From Enterococcus sp. 5H (GTDB lineage: Bacteria > Bacillota > Bacilli > Lactobacillales > Enterococcaceae), in NCBI RefSeq assembly GCF_028128615.1, contig NZ_AMDP01000002.1, forward strand, positions 248,001 through 312,000: a DNA stretch of 64,000 nucleotides. The letters run 5' to 3'. Below, one piece after another: positions 28,497-36,760 of this stretch; the stretch's first letter is position 1; each line of letters opens with the position of its first letter. A program made the position numbers and the translations under genes. The notes below the pieces were generated by a model. That model was not told the DNA's origin and ran no database searches. It worked only from the letters and a program-made list of their open reading frames with translations.

Positions 28497-29469
28497 AGAT
28501 TATATTGAAAGCTTATTTTTAGGAATTGCAGAAACAAGTCAAACAAGGAAGTTAAAAGAAGATTTACTAGCCAGTGCAGAAGATCGGTATGAAGATTTGA
28601 AAAATCAAGGAAAAACCGAAAATGAAGCAATTGGTGGAGTTATTGCAGAATTTGGTTCTATAGACGAATTGTTGGATGAAATGAATATTAAACAAGATTT
28701 TATGGATGAAAAGGGCTATGAAATCGATGAAATTACCTTGGATGAATCGCTTGAATATTTAAGTATTCGCCGCCGGGGAGCAACTTTAATTGGCTTAGGA
28801 GTTACGTTGATTATGGTTGGTGTAGCTATTTTTGCAGCGATCGCTGGCGTAATGGGCACAAATGCTGCAGGTGTCGGAGCTGGATTACTCTTTTTATTCT
28901 TAGGTGCGGCGATCGGTGTTCCTCTCTTTATTATTGCTGGAACAAAAATTTCTAGTTCAAATAAAAAATTAGACGACCGCTTTATCCCAGTTCAAATAAA
29001 AAATGAAATGAAAAAAAGAAAAGAAAGTTTTCAGCGTTCATTTGTATTTTGTATAGTAGCAGGTGTTGTTTTATGTATCTTATCAATTATTCCATTGATT
29101 TTCTTTACGACAGTTTTTCAAACAGAGGAGTATGAATTATTTGGAGTTGCCTGTTTATTAATCATTGCTGCGTTTGGTGTCTTTTTCTTCATTTTTGGTG
29201 GTGTGATTATGGGAAGCTTTACGAAAATGATCGATCAAACCTATTTTATTTCTGATGAAAGTGAGCTAGGTCCAAGAGCTAAAGCAGAGCGAGAAAAAAA
29301 GATTCCATTTTGGCTACAGAACCTTGAAAAAATTTATTGGCCAATTGTCGTAGGAATCTTTTTGATACAAGGATTTGTTCTTGGAAATTGGGCCACAAAT
29401 TGGGTGGTTTTCCCGGTAGGAGCAATTCTATTTTGGATTCTTGAAAGTATTTTTGGTGATAAAAAATAG
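28483..29469 (+). CDS. HAAS/DUF1700-like membrane protein, PadR partner
   Basis: A 328-residue protein. The first 75 residues form a helical HAAS-type domain (RDYIESLFLGIAETSQTRKL and an AEFGSIDELLDEM segment). The rest holds about six membrane helices in three pairs (roughly 98-145, 190-250 and 285-322). ATG 28483 is six bases after AGGGGG; an upstream TTG-type start has no site. The family is thought to work with PadR repressors in envelope-stress responses; its activity here is not known. Confidence 0.75.
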   Translation: MKTIRDYIESLFLGIAETSQTRKLKEDLLASAEDRYEDLKNQGKTENEAIGGVIAEFGSIDELLDEMNIKQDFMDEKGYEIDEITLDESLEYLSIRRRGATLIGLGVTLIMVGVAIFAAIAGVMGTNAAGVGAGLLFLFLGAAIGVPLFIIAGTKISSSNKKLDDRFIPVQIKNEMKKRKESFQRSFVFCIVAGVVLCILSIIPLIFFTTVFQTEEYELFGVACLLIIAAFGVFFFIFGGVIMGSFTKMIDQTYFISDESELGPRAKAEREKKIPFWLQNLEKIYWPIVVGIFLIQGFVLGNWATNWVVFPVGAILFWILESIFGDKK

Positions 29470-29475
29470 CATATC

Positions 29476-29514
29476 AAAAACTCGCTTACCAGACTATTTG
29501 GTAGGCGAGTTTTT
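29476..29514. terminator. Bidirectional terminator between HAAS and ECF genes
   Basis: Fifteen-base arms (29476-29490 and 29500-29514, one G-T wobble) begin with AAAAA and end with TTTTT. The hairpin can therefore stop both the plus-strand padR operon and the minus-strand pdxK operon. Confidence 0.88.
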
Positions 29515-29524
29515 AGGTCAACAA

Positions 29525-30073
29525 TTAAAATGCTTGTCTGGTAAAAATTGTATCCATTGCTTTTTTTAGCGGGAAGTACACAAGAGTTACAATGATTATT
29601 GTAGTAATAACATTAATCAAAGTTGCAGGTAATTTAGATAATGCACTAGCAAAGGCGACATTAAAATCAGCGCCGGCAATTAATCCCATCGTGGTATTTT
29701 TGATTTGGGTCATAATAATTTTAGCAATACCAGTTACAATAGCAATAGAAATGATTTTCCAGATAGCATCAATTTTATTGTGAAAGAACAGAATCATTAA
29801 GGCTGCAGCTCCGCCAACGATAAAACTTTCAATAACAAAATAGGGTGCTTCTGCTGCAAAACCATTCATAATATCAAAAATGGCAAACCCGATACCGCCA
29901 GCTAATGCACCACGTTTATAGCCAATTAATAGGACGGCTAGTAATAATACTGCATTGCCCAAATGAACAAAAGCGCCAGTTGGTAAAGGAATTTTCAACA
30001 TTGTACCTAAGATGGTTAAAGCTGCAAAAAGTGCAACCAATACAATTGATGTTGTTGAATTTTTGCTATTCAT
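29525..30073 (-). CDS. ECF transporter S component, probably for pyridoxine (PdxU-like)
   Basis: A 182-residue membrane protein with about five to six helices, of the ECF-type S-component fold. The VHLGNAVLLLAVLLIGYKRG segment and a conserved GGIGFAIFD motif are typical. S components bind a vitamin and dock on a shared EcfAAT module encoded elsewhere. The gene follows pdxK by 15 bases in one operon facing a MocR regulator, so vitamin B6 forms are the likely ligand. Hydroxymethylpyrimidine is an alternative. The start follows AAGGAG. Confidence 0.75.
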   Translation of the reverse strand: MNSKNSTTSIVLVALFAALTILGTMLKIPLPTGAFVHLGNAVLLLAVLLIGYKRGALAGGIGFAIFDIMNGFAAEAPYFVIESFIVGGAAALMILFFHNKIDAIWKIISIAIVTGIAKIIMTQIKNTTMGLIAGADFNVAFASALSKLPATLINVITTIIIVTLVYFPLKKAMDTIFTRQAF

Positions 30074-30088
30074 AAGAAAACAACTCCT

Positions 30089-30913
30089 TTATTTTTCATT
30101 CATTCGGTTTTCCGCTTGGTTATATGCTCCATGCCAAACATGACCGAGAAATGGATTAATTTGTTGTCCGTTTTTAATAGCAGCCTGAACAAATTTTTTA
30201 GCTAAACTTACTGCATCAACTACCGAGTAGCCTTTAGCCAGCCCAGCAGTTACTGCAGCAGCAAATGTACAACCAGCACCATGATTGAAATCGGTCGGAA
30301 CTAACTCAGCTTCTAAAACAGTAAAATCACTACCATCATAAAAAACATCAATCGCTTGTTCCGTTTGAAGACGGTGACCACCTTTGATAACAACATTTTT
30401 AGGTCCTAATAGACGAATTTTTTTAGCTGCTTCTTTCATTTGATCGATAGAAGTTAAATCGCCCATTTCAGATAAAATACCAGCTTCTACTAAATTTGGT
30501 GTTGTAATAGTTGCTTTAGGTAAAAGTAAACGGGTCATCGCAGCGACATTTTCGGGTTGTAATAATTCACTAGTTCCTTTACATGCCATCACTGGATCAA
30601 TGACAATATTTTGCATATCAAAAGAATCAATATATTTTCGTGTGATTTCAATTGCTTCAATTGTACCTAACATGCCTGTTTTCATCGCATCTAACGCGCC
30701 ACCGGCAAAAATTGTTTTAAGCTGTTTATCAACTAGATCCGGATCAATTGGTGTAACAAGGTGGCTCCAATCTTCATCAGGGTCCATAGTGACGATACTT
30801 GTTAAAGCTGAAAAACCAAATGTTCCATATTCTTCAAAAGTTTTTAAATCTGCTTGAATTCCAGCACCTCCGCTTGAATCAGATCCAGCAACAGTAAGTA
30901 CTTTTTTAATCAT
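30089..30913 (-). CDS. pdxK: Pyridoxine/pyridoxal kinase of the ThiD family
   Basis: A 274-residue ribokinase-fold enzyme that phosphorylates vitamin B6 forms. GSDSSGGAGIQADLKTF (about 8-24) and the anion hole motif FNHGAGCTFAAAVTAGLAKG near 215 are clear. The sequence is close to the ThiD-like PdxK of staphylococci and Bacillus, which prefers pyridoxine/pyridoxal over HMP. The ATG at 30913 lies eight bases after AGAGG; an ATG at 30919 is too close to it. Context (S component, divergent PdxR) supports B6 over thiamine. Confidence 0.85.
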   Translation of the reverse strand: MIKKVLTVAGSDSSGGAGIQADLKTFEEYGTFGFSALTSIVTMDPDEDWSHLVTPIDPDLVDKQLKTIFAGGALDAMKTGMLGTIEAIEITRKYIDSFDMQNIVIDPVMACKGTSELLQPENVAAMTRLLLPKATITTPNLVEAGILSEMGDLTSIDQMKEAAKKIRLLGPKNVVIKGGHRLQTEQAIDVFYDGSDFTVLEAELVPTDFNHGAGCTFAAAVTAGLAKGYSVVDAVSLAKKFVQAAIKNGQQINPFLGHVWHGAYNQAENRMNEK

Positions 30914-31020
30914 ATACATAACCTCTATTCAAATTTAGATTTTTATATTATTTATTGTAAACGAAAGATCAGTTGACAAAAACAGCCAATTGGGTTATTT
31001 TCAACTCATCCAATTGCTGC

Positions 31021-31127
31021 GATACACAAAGAACGAAGTGATTTGATGTAGAGCAGTACAAGGCGAACGAAAGAGAGAGTTGTGACATATAGTTTGATAC
31101 ACAAAAAACGAAAAGTAAGTTGTATCA
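31021..31127. repeat. Diverged copies of the 78-bp repeat
   Basis: GATACACAAAGAACGAAG starts a 75-base unit; a second partial unit starts at 31096 (GATACACAAAAAACGAA). The unit aligns along most of its length with the 78-base repeats at 48536-48800. Confidence 0.65.
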
Positions 31128-31166
31128 ATTAAATAATATCCAAAAAATAAATAACTAGATTTAAAA

Positions 31167-31213
31167 TGGTACAAAATAATATTGACAAACCCTTATAATT
31201 CAAAGTTGTTCCA
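31167..31213. promoter_or_regulatory. Possible PdxR operator half-sites
   Basis: TGGTACAA (31167-31174) and TTGTTCCA (31206-31213) form an inverted pair with seven of eight matches, 31 bases apart, between the divergent pdxK and pdxR genes. The link to PdxR is inference. Confidence 0.35.
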
Positions 31214-31274
31214 TTATAAAACGTTTCAATAAATAAAACAAAAATTACAGATCTTTTCAAAGAGGAGTAAAAAA

Positions 31275-32708
31275 ATGTGGACTTTAAAAAAAGAACCAGG
31301 TGTTCCGGTTTATGTTAGTATCGTCGAGTTAATTTTATCTTATATAAAAAATGGGGATATACTGCCAGGACAGCGGTTACCTGCAGAAAGAAAGTTAGCA
31401 GAATCTTTCAAAGTAAATCGTTCAACAGTTGTGCACGCGCTGGATGAATTGGTAGATTTAGGATGGATTGTCAGAAAACAAGGAAGTGGAACGATCGTTA
31501 ATGAGGGTAAATGGGGTATTAGCACGACTCCAAGAACTGATTGGCGCCGTTATCTAGATCAAAATGTCTTTGCACAAGTAGACCCTTTTTTAAATCAGAT
31601 TAATGCGTTATTAAAAAAGCCCAATGAAGATATCTTAGATTTGTACACTGGAGAATTACCTTTAGATTTAATTCCCAGCTTTGCTTTTCCACCATTAACT
31701 TGGAAACATTTTTTAAAAGAAGAACAACAAGAAGATTTAGGTTATTTACCTTTAAGAGAAGCGATTAGTCTGGAGATGGAAAGAGAATACGGTTTTACAT
31801 TATCACCTGAAAGTTTGTTAATTACTTCAGGTGCTCAACAAGCGCTATTTTTAATTTTACAAGTTCTTCTAAAATCTGGGGATAGTGTTGCGATCGAAGA
31901 TCCATCGTTCCTATACGCTTTGCCGATTTTTCAAGCAGCTGGGATCCGACTATATGGTGTAGAGATGGACGATGAAGGAATCAATTTAGACTCACTAGAA
32001 AAAACAATTCGCCAGCATCGAGTTAAAATGATTATGGTAAATCCTTCGTTTCAGAATCCTACCGGAAAAACAATGTCAGTCAAAAGAAGACATGAACTAG
32101 TCCGTTTATGCCAGAATTATCAAGTTCCGATTTTAGAAGATGATGTTTTTGCTCGACTAAATTTTGTACCATCTGACCAAATTCCACCTCTAAAAAAAAT
32201 AGATCCAGAAAATGTTCTATATATTGGCTCACTGTCAAAAATACTTGGATCAACTACTAAGATTGGCTGGCTAAGCGCCCCTAGCTCAATCAACCAACAA
32301 TTAGCAGAAGCTAGAAAAATGATGGACTTCACATTAAGTATTTTCCCACAATTATTGGCGAATCTTGCGTTATCGGATGATGATTTTTCTGAGAAGATAA
32401 ATTCATTAAAAAAGACTGTCGAAGCTAGAGGGAAAGCAGTTTATGACATGATTAATAAATTACCAGAATGGCAGGTTGAAATGCCGAAAGGCGGTTTTTA
32501 CATTTGGGCGCACTGGAAAGCTGGGAATCTTAGACAAAAAGACTTCTATACTTTTTTACAAGAAGGATTACTGATTGCTCCAAGTTTCTTTTTTAGTGAG
32601 GATCGTCAAAGCATTCGAATTAATTTTTCCAGAGTTGATGAACAGGATTTGCCACTTGTTGAAATGAGACTTAAACAAATAACTAAAAAATTACGCTCGA
32701 TTCATTAA
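31275..32708 (+). CDS. pdxR: MocR-type GntR/aminotransferase regulator, probable PdxR
   Basis: A 477-residue fusion of a GntR winged helix (about 1-75; PAERKLAESFKVNRSTVVHALDELV with its basic wing) and a fold-type I aminotransferase domain (about 110-470). The PLP lysine is expected in IGSLSKILGS. MocR proteins called PdxR sense PLP and control vitamin B6 genes. The divergent pdxK and ECF genes make that role likely here. The start follows AGAGGAG. Other MocR roles such as GABA use cannot be excluded. Confidence 0.85.
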   Translation: MWTLKKEPGVPVYVSIVELILSYIKNGDILPGQRLPAERKLAESFKVNRSTVVHALDELVDLGWIVRKQGSGTIVNEGKWGISTTPRTDWRRYLDQNVFAQVDPFLNQINALLKKPNEDILDLYTGELPLDLIPSFAFPPLTWKHFLKEEQQEDLGYLPLREAISLEMEREYGFTLSPESLLITSGAQQALFLILQVLLKSGDSVAIEDPSFLYALPIFQAAGIRLYGVEMDDEGINLDSLEKTIRQHRVKMIMVNPSFQNPTGKTMSVKRRHELVRLCQNYQVPILEDDVFARLNFVPSDQIPPLKKIDPENVLYIGSLSKILGSTTKIGWLSAPSSINQQLAEARKMMDFTLSIFPQLLANLALSDDDFSEKINSLKKTVEARGKAVYDMINKLPEWQVEMPKGGFYIWAHWKAGNLRQKDFYTFLQEGLLIAPSFFFSEDRQSIRINFSRVDEQDLPLVEMRLKQITKKLRSIH

Positions 32709-32745
32709 CGGTATGATAAAATAAAAGTAAATGGAGGGATGCTGT

Positions 32746-33471
32746 TTGAACGAAACAATTGAATTACTAAAAAATCGGCGAACAAACCGGGATTTTGATG
32801 AGAATTACCGTATTCCTGATAATCAGCTGCAAGAGATCTTGGATGCTGCTCGACAAGCGCCTAGTTGGATGAACGGTCAATTTTATAGCATTTTAGTTGT
32901 CCAAGATCCTAACATACGACAACAATTAGTCGCATGGAATCCGGGCAATCCGCATATGTTAAAGAGTTCTGTATTTTTAATTTTTGTTGCAGATCTCTAT
33001 CGAACAAAGTTGGTTAGTGAGTCATATGAAAGTGACTATTTAATTGACCAAAGTGTTGAATCATTACTCGTTGCAACGACGGATGCAGCACTAGCGCTTG
33101 AAAATGCTGTAATCGCTGCTGAAAGTCTTGATCTTGGCTCTGTTGTGGTTGGAAGTATTCGTAAACATGGACGTGAGATAAGCGAATTACTTAATTTACC
33201 AGAAATGACCCTGCCTTTATTCGGACTAAGTATTGGCAAACCGATCGTTGAAATGAAAGTAAAACCTCGTTTGTCAGAAAATGCGGTGATTCACTATGAC
33301 ACGTACAAGCCATATCCGTATACCGCAATTGAACAATACGACAAGGTTATGAAAGCTTTTGGTGAAGCTCGTGAGACAAAACTTTGGAGTCAAAAATTTG
33401 CTGACTATTTCTCCGCAGAACCTAAAATGATAACGGATCAATTATTAAAAACACAAGGTTTATTTAGATAA
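32746..33471 (+). CDS. NADPH-dependent nitroreductase family (NfsA/FRP-like) flavoprotein
   Basis: A 241-residue FMN oxidoreductase. RRTNRDFDENYRIPDNQL and ARQAPSWMNGQ form the N-terminal FMN-binding part, and LGSVVVGSIRKHGREISELL the GSIR-type flavin motif. NfsA/FRP relatives reduce flavins, quinones or nitro compounds. The start is TTG 32746, seven bases after GGAGGG; an ATG at 32731 overlaps that site. It is 37 bases after pdxR and may be co-transcribed, which raises the question of a flavin or B6 link. The true substrate is unknown. Confidence 0.87.
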   Translation: MNETIELLKNRRTNRDFDENYRIPDNQLQEILDAARQAPSWMNGQFYSILVVQDPNIRQQLVAWNPGNPHMLKSSVFLIFVADLYRTKLVSESYESDYLIDQSVESLLVATTDAALALENAVIAAESLDLGSVVVGSIRKHGREISELLNLPEMTLPLFGLSIGKPIVEMKVKPRLSENAVIHYDTYKPYPYTAIEQYDKVMKAFGEARETKLWSQKFADYFSAEPKMITDQLLKTQGLFR

Positions 33472-33584
33472 AATGAAAGCAAACTAAGAATGAATATTTT
33501 TAAAAGCCATCTCTTTCCTATGATGAGCTTGAATGATATACTTATTAAGGAGTCAAAAACAATCGAATAGAAGAGGTGTAAAAC

Positions 33585-35309
33585 ATGTCTTGGGAACAAG
33601 TCTATGAACAATGGCTAAACGAAGAAAATATACCACAAAATTTAAAAACTGAATTAAAAGATCTAAAAGAAGATCCAGAAAAATGTGAAGATGCTTTTTA
33701 TGCACCTTTAGAATTCGGAACTGCTGGAATGCGTGGGATTCTAGGTGCGGGTATCAACCGTATGAATATTTTTACAATACGCCAAGCAACTGAAGGTTTA
33801 GCTCGTTTTATGGATGCACAAGGTCCAGAAGCTAAACGTAGAGGTGTTGCTATTGCTTATGATTCACGTCATATGTCACCGGAATTTGCAATGGAAGCTG
33901 CTAAAACGTTAGCAAATCACGATATTCCTGCCTATGTATTTGAAAGCCTACGTCCAACTCCAGAGTTATCCTTTGCAGTAAGACATTTGAATGCTCTAAC
34001 AGGTATTATGATTACAGCTTCTCATAATCCGGCTGCCTATAATGGTTATAAAGTATATGGTGAAGATGGTGGACAAATGCCGCCAGCCGATGCTGATGCT
34101 TTGACAGCTTACGTAAGAGCCGTAGAGAATCCTCTAAAAGTAGAAGTTTTATCTGAAGAAAAAGCTCAACATAGCGAGTTAATTTCAATTATTGGTCAAG
34201 AAGTTGACGAGGCTTATCTACAAGAAATAAAATCAGTTACCATTAATCAAGAATTGATTGATGAAATGGGAAAAGAGTTAAAACTTGTTTATACACCACT
34301 TCATGGTACTGGGAAAATGCTCGGAGAAAAAGCGCTGAAGCAAGCTGGATTTGAAAAATTTATGCTGGTTCCTGAACAAGCGATTGCTGACCCTGATTTC
34401 ACAACTGTTAAATCACCAAATCCTGAAGAACATTCTGCTTTTGAATTAGCCATTCGTTTAGGTGAAAAAGAAGATGCAGATTTATTAATTGCAACAGACC
34501 CTGATGCGGATCGTTTAGGTGCGGCTGTTCGTTTACCAGATGGTACTTATCAAGTATTGACAGGAAATCAGTTAGGTTCAATTATGATCCAATATATTTT
34601 AGAAGCACATAAACAAGCAGGTACTTTGCCAGAAAATGCGGTTGTTTTAAAATCAATCGTATCTAGTGAATTAGCTACAGCTGTTGCGGCTAAATATCAA
34701 ACAAAAATGGTTGATGTATTAACTGGATTCAAATTTATCGCAGAAAAAATTCAACAATACGAAGAAGATCTTTCTCAAACATTTATGTTTGGTTTTGAAG
34801 AAAGCTATGGTTATTTAGTGAAATCTTTTGTACGTGATAAAGATGCGATTCAAGCATTAGTATTGTTAGCTGAAGTAGCTGCTTACTACAAAAAACAAGG
34901 CAAAACACTTTACGATGGTTTGCAAGATATCTTTAAAGAATATGGTTATTATGAAGAAAAAACAATTTCTGTGACATTGAGCGGTATTGAAGGCAGTGAG
35001 AAAATTAAAGCTCTGATGAAAAAATTCCGTGAAGAAGCGTTGACAGAATTTGCTGGGACAAAAGTAATTCAAACTGAAGACTTTAAAGAATTAACAAGAA
35101 CTTCTGCTTCTGGGAATGTTGAAACTTTAACAACACCGCCTTCAGATGTTTTAAAATATTTCTTAGAAGATGGTAGTTGGATCGCCATTCGTCCTTCCGG
35201 AACTGAACCGAAAATTAAATTTTATCTCGCAACAAAGGCAGACTCTCAAGCAGAAGCTGACCAAAAAATTAAAAACTTTGAACAAGTAGTAAATACGTTA
35301 ACAAAATAA
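33585..35309 (+). CDS. pgcA: Phospho-sugar mutase, phosphoglucomutase
   Basis: A 574-residue enzyme that interconverts glucose-1-phosphate and glucose-6-phosphate, feeding UDP-glucose, glycolipid and capsule synthesis. All four domain marks are seen. They are the phosphoserine loop TASHNP (S147), the metal loop DPDADR (about 306-311), the sugar loop FGFEESYGYL, and the phosphate loop RPSGTEPKIKFY near the C-terminus. The length fits PgcA-type enzymes. The ATG follows AAGAGGTG, and a terminator follows the gene. Confidence 0.95.
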   Translation: MSWEQVYEQWLNEENIPQNLKTELKDLKEDPEKCEDAFYAPLEFGTAGMRGILGAGINRMNIFTIRQATEGLARFMDAQGPEAKRRGVAIAYDSRHMSPEFAMEAAKTLANHDIPAYVFESLRPTPELSFAVRHLNALTGIMITASHNPAAYNGYKVYGEDGGQMPPADADALTAYVRAVENPLKVEVLSEEKAQHSELISIIGQEVDEAYLQEIKSVTINQELIDEMGKELKLVYTPLHGTGKMLGEKALKQAGFEKFMLVPEQAIADPDFTTVKSPNPEEHSAFELAIRLGEKEDADLLIATDPDADRLGAAVRLPDGTYQVLTGNQLGSIMIQYILEAHKQAGTLPENAVVLKSIVSSELATAVAAKYQTKMVDVLTGFKFIAEKIQQYEEDLSQTFMFGFEESYGYLVKSFVRDKDAIQALVLLAEVAAYYKKQGKTLYDGLQDIFKEYGYYEEKTISVTLSGIEGSEKIKALMKKFREEALTEFAGTKVIQTEDFKELTRTSASGNVETLTTPPSDVLKYFLEDGSWIAIRPSGTEPKIKFYLATKADSQAEADQKIKNFEQVVNTLTK

Positions 35310-35339
35310 GCACGTAGAAAAAAGGTATTTGCTTATTCG

Positions 35340-35396
35340 AAAATAAGGTGGGTCAGACAAAACATCGACCGTTTTGTATTGCTCACCTTATTTTTA
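35340..35396 (+). terminator. Terminator after pgcA, repeat-family type
   Basis: A long stem from AAATAAGGTG (35341) to CACCTTATTT (35385-35394), with an inner ACAAAAC/GTTTTGT core and a T run. The GGTGGGTCAGACAAAA arm links it to the GACAAAA hairpin family. Confidence 0.85.
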
Positions 35397-35422
35397 AAAT
35401 TTTATGAGGGGGATTAAGTTCT

Positions 35423-36196
35423 ATGAATATTGGATTTATCGGAGCTGGTCATATGGGAAGTGCGATGATCGAAGGCCTTTTAAAAGCAAAAATAGTTTCA
35501 CCTAAAAATCTTTATGTAAAAGGTGGTTCAAGTGGTACAGCTGAAGCTTTGCAAGCTAAGTTAGGCTTTCAATTAATTTATGATTATAATCGTTTAAAAG
35601 AATGTGAAGTTGTTTTTATAGCAACTGGAGCTAAAATTGTTCTAGAAGTATTACAAGAAGCTGCACCATTTTTGGCAGAGGAAACGATCTTAATTTCTGT
35701 AGCAACAGGCCATACGGTTGAAGATGCACAGGCAGTTTTGGGAGCTAAAATACATGTTGTACATGCGATTCCTAATACTCCCGTCAGTGTAAATGAAGGT
35801 ATGATTGGTGTTGCTTTTGCTCAAATGCCTGAGGAAACAAAAAATAAAGCATTAGCTGTGTTAACGTCATTAGGTAAAGTTGAAGAGGTAAATGAAAACA
35901 TTTTAGGTACGTTTGGCACAGTAGCTGGCTGTAGTCCGGCGTTTGTCGATATCTTCATGGAGGCATTAGCTGATGGAGCTGTTCGTGAAGGGATGTCTAG
36001 AACGTTGGCTTATGAAGTAGTTGCTCAAATGTTACTTGGAACTGCTAAACTAGCGATAGACAGTAAAAAACATCCGGGCGAATTAAAAGATGGAGTAACG
36101 TCTCCAGGAGGAAGTACGATTAGAGGCGTTGAAGCTTTAGAGAAAAATGGTTTTAGATATGCAGTGATAGATGCTGTAAAACAAGCGAATAGCTAA
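35423..36196 (+). CDS. proC: Pyrroline-5-carboxylate reductase
   Basis: The last enzyme of proline synthesis, reducing pyrroline-5-carboxylate with NAD(P)H. The 257-residue protein has the Rossmann start MNIGFIGAGHMGSAMIEGL, the middle HAIPNTPVSVNEGM and the C-terminal signature TSPGGSTIRGVEALEKNG. The length and order are normal. The ATG follows GAGGGGG. No proA or proB lies nearby, so this is a single-gene unit between two terminators. Confidence 0.96.
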   Translation: MNIGFIGAGHMGSAMIEGLLKAKIVSPKNLYVKGGSSGTAEALQAKLGFQLIYDYNRLKECEVVFIATGAKIVLEVLQEAAPFLAEETILISVATGHTVEDAQAVLGAKIHVVHAIPNTPVSVNEGMIGVAFAQMPEETKNKALAVLTSLGKVEEVNENILGTFGTVAGCSPAFVDIFMEALADGAVREGMSRTLAYEVVAQMLLGTAKLAIDSKKHPGELKDGVTSPGGSTIRGVEALEKNGFRYAVIDAVKQANS

Positions 36197-36208
36197 ACTA
36201 TTTTAGTG

Positions 36209-36252
36209 AAGAGATAATGGCAATCTTAGGTGATGATCATTATCTCTTTCTT
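36209..36252 (+). terminator. Terminator after proC
   Basis: AAGAGATAATG and CATTATCTCTT form perfect 11-bp arms around an 18-base loop, followed by a short T-rich end. Confidence 0.7.
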
Positions 36253-36298
36253 AGATTTAACTTGATGATAAATCTAGCTTTTTTTTTAGAAATTTTGT

Positions 36299-36304
36299 TA
36301 TAAT
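36299..36304 (+). promoter_or_regulatory. -10 box of the ArsR-family gene
   Basis: TATAAT lies 33 bases before the start codon, within TTTGTTATAATAAGCAAA, a weak inverted repeat that could be an operator. No good -35 box is seen. Confidence 0.45.
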
Positions 36305-36337
36305 AAGCAAAGAAGATTGAAGAAAGGAAGCTCAGCG

Positions 36338-36625
36338 ATGAAAGAAAACGAAGAAATTCAAAAAGTCAGCCAGCTCTACAAAGTGTTGAGCGATCCCACG
36401 CGTTTAAGAATTTTACTTTTATTAAAATCAGGAGAACTAAATGTTACGGCGATAGGTGAAAAACTTTCAATGGAACAATCCGCTGTTTCACATCAATTAA
36501 AACTGCTGAGGGATAGTCATGTTGTAAAGTCTAGAAGAGAAGGCAAAACTATCTATTATACGTTAGACGATCATCACGTAATTGATATTCTTAACCAAAC
36601 TTTTGAACATATTAAACACCAATAA
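36338..36625 (+). CDS. ArsR/SmtB family metal sensor, CzrA-like
   Basis: A 95-residue winged-helix repressor. The DNA-binding helix is EKLSMEQSAVSHQLKLLRDS (41-60). The last helix carries D78-x-H80, then H91 and H94, the exact D-x-H-x10-H-x2-H pattern of the zinc/cobalt site in CzrA and SmtB. The CXC motif of arsenic or cadmium sensors is absent. ATG 36338 is nine bases after AAAGGA. Unusually, no efflux gene is next to it; it stands alone between proC and hom. Confidence 0.88.
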   Translation: MKENEEIQKVSQLYKVLSDPTRLRILLLLKSGELNVTAIGEKLSMEQSAVSHQLKLLRDSHVVKSRREGKTIYYTLDDHHVIDILNQTFEHIKHQ

Positions 36626-36628
36626 CTC

Positions 36629-36680
36629 ACCTTTTCTCTGGTTCTCTCTGGAAAATCACAGAAAAGGGTAGTTTTTTTTT
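36629..36680 (+). terminator. Terminator after the CzrA-like gene
   Basis: ACCTTTTCTCTG pairs with CACAGAAAAGGGT (one bulge) and is followed by nine T. Confidence 0.85.
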
Positions 36681-36760
36681 CTACAGTTCGTTATACTATA
36701 AACATGTTTTATTAGAATAAGATGAAACGTTTCTAATTTTTTATAGCTGGAGGAAGAAGA

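Larger units (their letters stand above)
30920..31274. other. 355-base divergent gap between pdxK and pdxR
   Basis: It contains a 78-bp-family repeat pair (31021-31127), an inverted TGGTACAA / TTGTTCCA pair (31167-31174 and 31206-31213) and a possible pdxK promoter. That promoter reads TTGTCA, 17 bases, TTTAAA on the minus strand within about 31160-31190. No coding sequence is seen. Confidence 0.6.

Noticed and set aside
36723-36733. Catabolite-repression (cre) site TGAAACGTTTC before hom
   Set aside because: It is one base short of the cre spacing around the central CG, so it is not a convincing CcpA site. A similar partial site at 31218-31228 was rejected for the same reason.
36680-36760. 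T-box or riboswitch before hom-thrC-thrB
   Set aside because: The leader is only about 80 bases, with no GGTGG-type T-box sequence and no terminator/antiterminator pair.
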